This document shows positions 35,860-41,357 of a stretch of DNA of 41,357 nt, piece after piece (positions within the stretch are counted from its first letter, which is position 1; each line of letters opens with the position of its first letter). The position numbers and the translations under genes were made by a program. A model generated the notes under the pieces. That model worked only from the letters and a program-made list of their open reading frames with translations, searched no databases and was not told the origin of the DNA. Origin of the DNA: an uncultured Flavobacteriaceae bacterium (GTDB lineage: Bacteria; Bacteroidota; Bacteroidia; Flavobacteriales; Flavobacteriaceae). The stretch is from NCBI GenBank assembly GCA_938029725.1, contig CALHGE010000021.1, positions 1 to 41,357 of the forward strand, in the 5' to 3' direction.

Positions 35860-37362
35860 CTAGCGTAATATTTTTTTTAATACTCCAAGTACACCTCTGA
35901 TAAAGGTCGCACTGGTTAATACTTTAATTATAGGGTTTTGGCGTGTACTTCTTCTTGTGCTTGATCGCGCTTTTGGCTTAGATTTCTCGTTTTCAGCAAT
36001 TTTTTCGGCTTTTTCAATTTTTTCATTCAGAATTTCATACGCACTTTCACGATCAATTTCCTCACCATACTTTTTTACCAATTTAGAGTTTTTAACAACA
36101 CTTTCTAACTCTTTATCGGTAAGTACATCCATACGACTCATAGGGGCTCTTAGTAAAGTTGCCGCTAGGGGAGTAGGTCTTCCTTTTTCATCTAAGGCAG
36201 AAATCAAAGCTTCACCAATTCCTAGTGAAGTCAAAACTTCTTTCGTATTATAATATGCTGATTCTGGATAGTTTTCTGCCGTTAGCTTTATTGCTTTTCT
36301 ATCTCTAGCAGTAAATGCTCGCAAAGCATGCTGTACTTTTAAACCTAGTTGCGCTAAGACCTCGTTTGGTACGTCTGTTGGATTCTGAGTTACGAAATAC
36401 AATCCTATTCCTTTCGAACGAATCAATTTTACTATACTTTCAATTTGATCTAGCAAAGCTTTAGAAGCTTCCTTGAATATGAGGTGCGCCTCATCAATAA
36501 AAAGAATAAGCTCTGGCCTTTCGCTGTCACCCTGTTCAGGAAAGGTAGCATATATCTCAGCTAATAGACTCAACATGAATGTTGAGAATAATTTAGGCCG
36601 ATCTTGAATATCTGTTAAGCGTATGATATTGATATATCCTTTTCCGTTTTTATCAATACGCGTCAAGTCGTCTACTTCAAAAGACTTTTCTCCGAAGAAC
36701 AAATCGGCACCTTGTTGTTCTAACTCAATTATTTTTCTCAGAATGGTTCCGGTAGAACTGGTAGAAATTCGACCATAATCCTTGGCGAATTCTTTTTTGC
36801 CTTCTCCGGTTGCGTATTGCAGTACTTTTTTGAAATCTTTTAAGTCAAGTAGCGGTAGTTTATTGTCATCACAATATTTAAAAACTACGGCAACAATACC
36901 TTCTTGAGTTGGTGTTAAATTAAGAATGCGTGATAGGAGCGTGGGTCCGAATTCGGAAACCGTTGCTCTTAGTTTAACACCGTCTTGTTCTGAAAGGGAT
37001 AAAATCTCTACAGGAAAACCTTTGGCTTCAAATGGAATTCCAATTTTTTCGTGACGTTCATCTATTTTTGCATGCCCAGGACTAGGTTGTGCAATGCCAC
37101 TTAAATCGCCTTTTAAGTCCATTAACAAAACCGGAATACCTTTCTCAGATAAATTTTCGGCGAGTACCTGCAATGTTTTTGTTTTACCTGTACCTGTTGC
37201 TCCGGCAATAAGTCCGTGACGGTTTAAGGTTTTAAGAGGTATTTTTACAAGGGCGTTTGTGACCGCTTCGCCGTCTAGCATTGCTGCACCCATCGTTATG
37301 AAATCTCCCTTTGTGGTATATCCCTTTTCAATATGTGAAAGGAATTCTTCTTTGGTACTCAT
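35860..37362 (-). CDS. HerA-like ATPase (DUF853/YjgR family)
   Basis: A 500-residue P-loop ATPase of the FtsK/HerA superfamily. Walker A is GATGTGKTKT at 54-63 (Lys60), Walker B is LILFIDEAHLIF at 285-296 (Asp290, Glu291), and the downstream FVTQNPTDVPNEVLAQLGLK holds the sensor region and arginine-finger neighbourhood. A charged, coiled-coil-like stretch at about 435-470 and a basic tail (KARSSTRRSTRQ) follow. The family is widespread, with no proven function; DNA translocation is inferred from the fold. There is no nuclease (NurA) next to it, so a HerA-NurA repair or defence pair is not supported. Confidence 0.9.
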   Translation of the reverse strand: MSTKEEFLSHIEKGYTTKGDFITMGAAMLDGEAVTNALVKIPLKTLNRHGLIAGATGTGKTKTLQVLAENLSEKGIPVLLMDLKGDLSGIAQPSPGHAKIDERHEKIGIPFEAKGFPVEILSLSEQDGVKLRATVSEFGPTLLSRILNLTPTQEGIVAVVFKYCDDNKLPLLDLKDFKKVLQYATGEGKKEFAKDYGRISTSSTGTILRKIIELEQQGADLFFGEKSFEVDDLTRIDKNGKGYINIIRLTDIQDRPKLFSTFMLSLLAEIYATFPEQGDSERPELILFIDEAHLIFKEASKALLDQIESIVKLIRSKGIGLYFVTQNPTDVPNEVLAQLGLKVQHALRAFTARDRKAIKLTAENYPESAYYNTKEVLTSLGIGEALISALDEKGRPTPLAATLLRAPMSRMDVLTDKELESVVKNSKLVKKYGEEIDRESAYEILNEKIEKAEKIAENEKSKPKARSSTRRSTRQNPIIKVLTSATFIRGVLGVLKKILR

Positions 37363-37372
37363 TTGGTATTAT

Positions 37373-37402
37373 TTGCCATAAAAATAGGTGATTTTTAGGC
37401 AA
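37373..37402. repeat. Long hairpin just upstream of the HerA-like gene
   Basis: TTGCC-A-TAAAAAT (37373-37385) pairs with ATTTTTA-GGCAA (37391-37402): a 12-bp stem with one bulged base and a 5-nt loop. It ends 11 nt before the HerA-like start codon, so it lies in the 5' leader or overlaps the promoter. Confidence 0.65.
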
Positions 37403-37516
37403 TAGAGAAGGAGATATTCTTTTGCTTACATAATTTTATTGATGAACTTGAAGCATGATTGTTCTTGAGAATGTTTTTAGATGGAAATCCAAGTTGCTTA
37501 TAAAAAGTAGAATCTC

Positions 37517-38791
37517 CTAGAAATAGTTATATAGTGCCACAAGACCATTATAGGAGATTACACAAGAAAAGAATAATGCAGCGAATAAACCTATATTAAG
37601 CCAAATGCTTGCTTTGTATGTGGTCATCAATTTGGTATTGTTGACCAATAGAATTATGCCAAGGATAACCAAAGGCAATACGAAGACGTTGAATACTTGT
37701 GATACAATTTGAATTTCAATTGGATTGGCACCAAATATGGGAACAATCAAAGCGAACAAACAGGCAATCGCGGTTATAATTTTAAACTGTTTTGAACTGG
37801 TGTCTAACTCCCCAGACTGATAATCTGCTAAGAGAATAGGAGCAATCAATAAGCAGGGGAATATGGATGATAAACCTGCGCTGAGCGTTCCGAAGAAAAA
37901 AAGTGTCAAAGCAAATTTCCCCGCAACAGGTTCTAAAGTATGTACCATATCTAGTACTTCGGTTACAGGTTGCCCTTGATGAAAGAGCGCGCCTGAAGCG
38001 ACGGCCATTACGGACGCACTAATTAGAAACACCAAAGAGGCGGCTATAATAGCATCTTTTTTCTGCTGGTCAAGATTTTTAATGGTCCAACCCTTTCCCT
38101 TTACGAAAAGTGGTCTCGATAAAAATGTTGCTGCTGCCATGGTCGTTCCTACAAAGGCCGCTACCATCATTTGACCACCCTCGACCTTTGGAATTGACGG
38201 AATTAATCCCTTAGCTACTTCAATAGGTAAGGGGTATACCATAAAAAGAGAAATGACAAATGAAAGAGCCATGATCGTTACAAAAATGACGAGAATCTTT
38301 TCAAAGAAGGCATATTTACCTACCATCAGAAACCCATAAAAAATAACGATTACTACAATAGCGATTGTCAGTACCGATTCATACTGATAGCCCAACAAGC
38401 CAGGAAAGTAAATCAAAAATATTTCAAAAATAATATTTGAGGAGATGCCTAAAATTCCCATTAGTGAATTCCATTGCCCGAACGAAATTCCAAGAATAAT
38501 TAGCATGGCGATGAGTTTGCCCCACTTTAAATGCTTTTTAAAAGCGTAAAGTGCAGTTTCACCTGTCACTAGTGCGTAGTTGCCATAGGCAAACATTAAA
38601 ACTCCTGAAAAAATACAGCTGAGTAGCAATACCCAAAGCAATTGCATACCATAGGTGCTTCCCGCAACAATCATCGAAGTGACGCTACCTGTTCCGATGG
38701 TATACCCAATAGCAAAAATGCCTGGGCCAAAAGCCAAAACCAAAGCAAGTAGCTTTTTAAGGATAGAATTACTTGTCTTTGGGGCGTTCAT
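37517..38791 (-). CDS. Nramp-fold transporter lacking the metal-binding motifs
   Basis: A 424-residue membrane protein with about eleven helices that fits the Nramp superfamily. The helix 1 block GPGIFAIGYTIGTGSVTSM aligns with the family sequence GPG-N8-DPGN, but the metal-binding Asp-Pro-Gly-Asn is Gly33-Thr-Gly-Ser36. The helix 6 motif Met-Pro-His is MAA at 218-220 (GTTMAAATFLSRP). Both the Asp/Asn and the Met ligand set are thus altered, so manganese or iron transport is unlikely. It starts 4 nt after the KDPG aldolase gene in a 2-keto-3-deoxygluconate operon, so carriage of a sugar acid or related ion is inferred. Confidence 0.8.
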   Translation of the reverse strand: MNAPKTSNSILKKLLALVLAFGPGIFAIGYTIGTGSVTSMIVAGSTYGMQLLWVLLLSCIFSGVLMFAYGNYALVTGETALYAFKKHLKWGKLIAMLIILGISFGQWNSLMGILGISSNIIFEIFLIYFPGLLGYQYESVLTIAIVVIVIFYGFLMVGKYAFFEKILVIFVTIMALSFVISLFMVYPLPIEVAKGLIPSIPKVEGGQMMVAAFVGTTMAAATFLSRPLFVKGKGWTIKNLDQQKKDAIIAASLVFLISASVMAVASGALFHQGQPVTEVLDMVHTLEPVAGKFALTLFFFGTLSAGLSSIFPCLLIAPILLADYQSGELDTSSKQFKIITAIACLFALIVPIFGANPIEIQIVSQVFNVFVLPLVILGIILLVNNTKLMTTYKASIWLNIGLFAALFFSCVISYNGLVALYNYF

Positions 38792-38795
38792 TTGC

Positions 38796-39464
38796 TTAGG
38801 ATTTTAGACGCTTAATAGTAGCTAAGGCTTGTCTAACAGCATCCTCCAACTGCGCGAAGTCTTGCTTCGCTAAGATTTCCTTGCTAATTAACTTCGAGCC
38901 CATACCAACGCAAGTTACACCCGCATCAAACCATCCTTTAAGATTCGATTCTTCAGTGCTAACACCTCCGGTAGGCATAATGCTTGTCCATGGTTGCGGA
39001 CCTGTTATTCCTTTTACAAAAGCAGGGCCATAAATATTACCAGGGAATAATTTTACAATTTCACAACCCATTTCCTCGGCCTTGTTTATTTCGGTCAATG
39101 AACCACAGCCTGGAGACCACAGCACTTTTCTTCGGTTACAAACTATAGCAATGTCTTCACGTAAAGACGGAGTGACAATAAAATTGGCACCCATTTGCAT
39201 GTACAGTGAAGCAGCGGCAGCATCAGTGATTGAGCCTACGCCCATAATCATTCCTGGCAATTCTTTTATAGCAAACTTATTTAATTCGGAAAACACTTCG
39301 TAAGCGAAATCTCCTCTAGCCGTAAATTCTAGCAATCTAGCACCACCATCATAGCATGCTTTTAGAACCTTTTTTCCTAATTCAATATCGGGGTGGTAGA
39401 ATAGAGGGACCATGCCCGACTCCTTCATTACCATTGCAACTTCTATTCTTGTATATTGCGCCAT
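38796..39464 (-). CDS. eda: 2-dehydro-3-deoxyphosphogluconate (KDPG/KHG) aldolase
   Basis: A 222-residue class I aldolase that splits KDPG into pyruvate and glyceraldehyde 3-phosphate. Glu46 (RLLEFTARGD) is the general base, Lys138 (EIVKLFPGN) forms the Schiff base with pyruvate, and the phosphate site is seen in MPTGGVSTEES and VGMGSKLI. The block NFIVTPSL with LWSPGC is the TPGxxTPSE region, with a Cys at 120. Length is usual. It follows kdgK in the operon and precedes the Nramp-like transporter by 4 nt. Confidence 0.94.
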   Translation of the reverse strand: MAQYTRIEVAMVMKESGMVPLFYHPDIELGKKVLKACYDGGARLLEFTARGDFAYEVFSELNKFAIKELPGMIMGVGSITDAAAASLYMQMGANFIVTPSLREDIAIVCNRRKVLWSPGCGSLTEINKAEEMGCEIVKLFPGNIYGPAFVKGITGPQPWTSIMPTGGVSTEESNLKGWFDAGVTCVGMGSKLISKEILAKQDFAQLEDAVRQALATIKRLKS

Positions 39465-39505
39465 TACATGAGCTTTTATTTTTATTTCGGTACTTGGTAT
39501 TCTCT

Positions 39506-39513
39506 CAAAGATA
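39506..39513 (-). promoter_or_regulatory. Possible internal -7 box before the aldolase gene
   Basis: On the minus strand TATCTTTG matches TAnnTTTG exactly, 41 nt before the aldolase ATG, in the 141-nt kdgK-eda gap. No TTG is found at the right distance, so this is uncertain. Confidence 0.35.
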
Positions 39514-39605
39514 AACTTCGGTGAGAAGCTATGAATTAGTTTGAGGGTTTACTTTACTATTGCCTTGATAAGATTAGAGCACTTCGACTCCGTTCGGGTT
39601 AGTTT

Positions 39606-40646
39606 TTATCTTGCTACTCTACCTGAAGAATCTCCGCCCATCAATTTTTCTACCTCAGCCACGGTTACTAAGTTCGCATCTCCTTTGATAGTATGTTTTA
39701 AACAAGAGGCAGCAACGGCAAAATCTAATGCATTTTTGTCATTTTTCGGGTATTGCAATAGTCCGTAAATCAAGCCGCCCATAAATGAATCGCCTCCACC
39801 AACACGGTCTACAATATCTGTAATTTGATACTGCGTTGTTTCGTACATTTTTGAACCATCCCATAATACTCCTGCCCAGGTATTATGTGATGCAGAAATA
39901 GAACCTCTAAGGGTAGTAATAACTTTTTTTGCTTTAGGAAATTTTTTCATCATTTGCTTACAGACTGATAAAAAAGCTTCTGCTTTCACATCATGACCAT
40001 CTTTATGAACATTCAATCCTTCTGGATGAATGCCAAAATGCTTTTCGGCATCTTCTTCATTACCCAGAATAATATCGCAATAGGATGTTAGCTCGGTCAT
40101 AATAGCCTCTCTATCTCCACCGTAGTTCCATAATTTAGCACGATAGTTTAAATCTGTAGAAATGGTAATACCTTTCTTATTGGCTGCTTTGACAGCTTCC
40201 AAACAAACATCTGCGGCTCCTTGAGAAATGGCAGGGGTAATACCCGTCCAATGAAACCATGCAACATCATCAAAAACAGTGTCCCAATTGATCATGCCTG
40301 ATTCAATTTCTGCAATGGCAGAATGGGCACGGTCGTATACTACTTTCGAACCACGAGAAACAGCGCCAGTTTCCAGAAAATATATTCCAAGGCGGTCTCC
40401 GCCGTAAACAATTTTATCGGTGCCAACACCTCTTTTTCGCATTTCCATCAAGGCACATTCCCCAATATCATTTTTTGGTAAACGGGTTACAAAATCAACT
40501 GGTACCCCGTAATTTGCCAAGGATACAGCTACGTTTGATTCTCCGCCACCATAAACGACATCAAAACTGTTGGTTTGAGAAAACCTAAGATATCCAGGGG
40601 GTGCCAAACGGAGCATTATTTCTCCGAATGTTACTGCTTTTTTCAT
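39606..40646 (-). CDS. kdgK: 2-dehydro-3-deoxygluconate (KDG) kinase, PfkB family
   Basis: A 346-residue PfkB/ribokinase-family sugar kinase that phosphorylates KDG to KDPG. The N-terminal substrate block is VVYGGGESNVAVSLA at about 30-44, and DLNYRAKLW (165-173) is typical of KDG kinases. The ATP site and catalytic base are in DIVDRVGGGDSFMGGL (Asp286). The order SDR-kinase-aldolase matches alginate, pectin and other uronate catabolic operons in marine flavobacteria. It is 56 nt after the SDR gene. Confidence 0.93.
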   Translation of the reverse strand: MKKAVTFGEIMLRLAPPGYLRFSQTNSFDVVYGGGESNVAVSLANYGVPVDFVTRLPKNDIGECALMEMRKRGVGTDKIVYGGDRLGIYFLETGAVSRGSKVVYDRAHSAIAEIESGMINWDTVFDDVAWFHWTGITPAISQGAADVCLEAVKAANKKGITISTDLNYRAKLWNYGGDREAIMTELTSYCDIILGNEEDAEKHFGIHPEGLNVHKDGHDVKAEAFLSVCKQMMKKFPKAKKVITTLRGSISASHNTWAGVLWDGSKMYETTQYQITDIVDRVGGGDSFMGGLIYGLLQYPKNDKNALDFAVAASCLKHTIKGDANLVTVAEVEKLMGGDSSGRVAR

Positions 40647-40702
40647 CTAAAATCGTATTAACTTTATTATTGACTTGATCTTATAATTTACTGTGTTTAT
40701 TT

Positions 40703-41357
40703 CTAAATTCCTAAAGCTTGGCCACCACCGATTTGGATAGTTTCAGCGGTAATAAATGATGCGTCTTTACTGGCTAAGAAAGAAATAACACCAGCTACAT
40801 CTTCAGGTTGACCTAATCTTCCTAACATAATATTGTTTGCCCAAGAAGCAAAAACTTCTGGTTTAGTTGCTTTAATTTGTGCATGAAAAGGAGTGTCAAT
40901 TGTACCAGGCGAAACTGCATTAACCCGAATACCATATTCTGCCAAATCTTTAGCCAATGCTCTGGTTATCGCATGAACACCTGCTTTAGAGGTGCCATAA
41001 ATTCCTGCTCCAGGTCCACCAGCTGTCCATCCTGCGTTTGATGTATAGTTTATGATAGAAGGATGCGCTCCTTTTTTAAGAAATGGTATCGCAGCTCTTG
41101 AAGCGAAAAATACCGAATCAAGGTTTAATGCCATTACATTTCTGTAAAACTCCGTTGTCATTTCTTCAAATCTGGATCTTCCTCCTAGTCCACCTGCATT
41201 GTTAACCAAAACATCAATTCTCCCGTATTTTTCTCCTATAGCTTTAATATTTGATGATACAGCTTCTTCGCTTGTAACATCAAAACCACGATATTCTGCT
41301 GTAATTCCTTCAGCTGTAAGTTCTTTTACTCTATCAGCTCCTATTTCATCTTGGATA
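40703..41357 (-). CDS. Short-chain dehydrogenase (KduD/DEH-reductase-like), 5' end beyond the window
   Basis: A classical SDR, truncated at the window edge, so the Gly-rich cofactor motif is missing. Visible parts: IDVLVNNAGGLGG, the catalytic Ser region SIINYTSNAGW, YGTSKAGVHAITRALA with the Tyr-x-x-x-Lys pair, and the C-terminal block FLASKDASFITAETIQIGGG. The frame stays open to the last base. A GTG at 41209 begins in the middle of the fold and is not the start. Next to kdgK and eda, it most likely reduces a 4-deoxy-uronate (alginate or pectin product) or a keto-deoxy sugar acid to KDG; the exact substrate is inferred. Confidence 0.88.
   Translation of the reverse strand, partial: IQDEIGADRVKELTAEGITAEYRGFDVTSEEAVSSNIKAIGEKYGRIDVLVNNAGGLGGRSRFEEMTTEFYRNVMALNLDSVFFASRAAIPFLKKGAHPSIINYTSNAGWTAGGPGAGIYGTSKAGVHAITRALAKDLAEYGIRVNAVSPGTIDTPFHAQIKATKPEVFASWANNIMLGRLGQPEDVAGVISFLASKDASFITAETIQIGGGQALGI

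Noticed and set aside
35860..37362. HerA-NurA type defence or repair module
   Set aside because: The ATPase belongs to the DUF853/YjgR group, and no NurA nuclease, SIR2 or other effector is next to it.
41206..41209. GTG at 41209 as the start of the SDR gene
   Set aside because: The frame stays open upstream to the window edge and encodes the preceding IDVL and cofactor-domain part, so the gene is cut by the window and does not start there.

Overview
The window is from an AT-rich chromosome of a marine-type flavobacterium (Bacteroidetes, Flavobacteriaceae). The evidence is the order rpmJ-rpsM-rpsK-rpsD-rpoA-rplQ-carA-eno, promoters of the Bacteroidetes type (TTG, about 19 nt, TAnnTTTG) instead of TTGACA/TATAAT, few Shine-Dalgarno sites, a FecI-FecR-TonB receptor set with a DUF4974-type anti-sigma factor, and a flavobacterial-type proteorhodopsin paired with blh. 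No rRNA, tRNA, IS element, integrase or CRISPR array was seen.

Layout. 1-3226: the end of the ribosomal protein/alpha operon (+), with two structured untranslated leaders, before rpsD and before rplQ, and a strong terminator. 3264-8904: housekeeping metabolism, carA, eno, a GT5 glycogen-synthase-like enzyme and gltA. 8947-10798: two tandem guanidino-group hydrolases (DDAH-like and CtlX) that could take arginine-type substrates through citrulline to ornithine. 10816-15348: a MarC-type membrane protein, a 7TM-LuxR regulator, a membrane protein divergent from it across a perfect 44-bp palindrome, and an SDR/DUF2867 protein with a small partner. 15349-18418: argS flanked by two long non-coding stretches, one with a decayed reading frame. 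18419-20149: proteorhodopsin and the retinal-forming dioxygenase Blh, divergently transcribed, so opsin and chromophore supply sit together. 20146-24251: a cell-surface signalling/uptake set (ECF sigma, FecR, STN-containing TonB receptor), whose promoter is spanned by an inverted repeat; a repeat-containing lipoprotein is divergent from it. 25902-28160: ffh and folD. 28207-32981: a tiny lipoprotein, two PF00756-type esterases, a DUF2306 protein, a 64-residue membrane protein and an aldo/keto reductase. 32962-34261 (-): a cyclohexadienyl-dehydratase-like lipoprotein and a VOC protein. 34448-37362 (-): HerA-like ATPase, lipoprotein and alpha/beta hydrolase. 37517-41357 (-): a 2-keto-3-deoxygluconate catabolic operon (SDR, kdgK, KDPG aldolase) ending in an Nramp-fold transporter that lacks the family's metal-binding motifs.

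The most promising points for something new are the Nramp-like transporter in the sugar-acid operon, the two ribosomal-protein leaders, the repeat lipoprotein beside the ECF sigma locus, the operator-like palindromes at 12612-12655 and 24272-24295, and the PheC-like lipoprotein. I saw no defence island or mobile element. All functional calls are from reading sequence and motifs by eye; no database search was possible.
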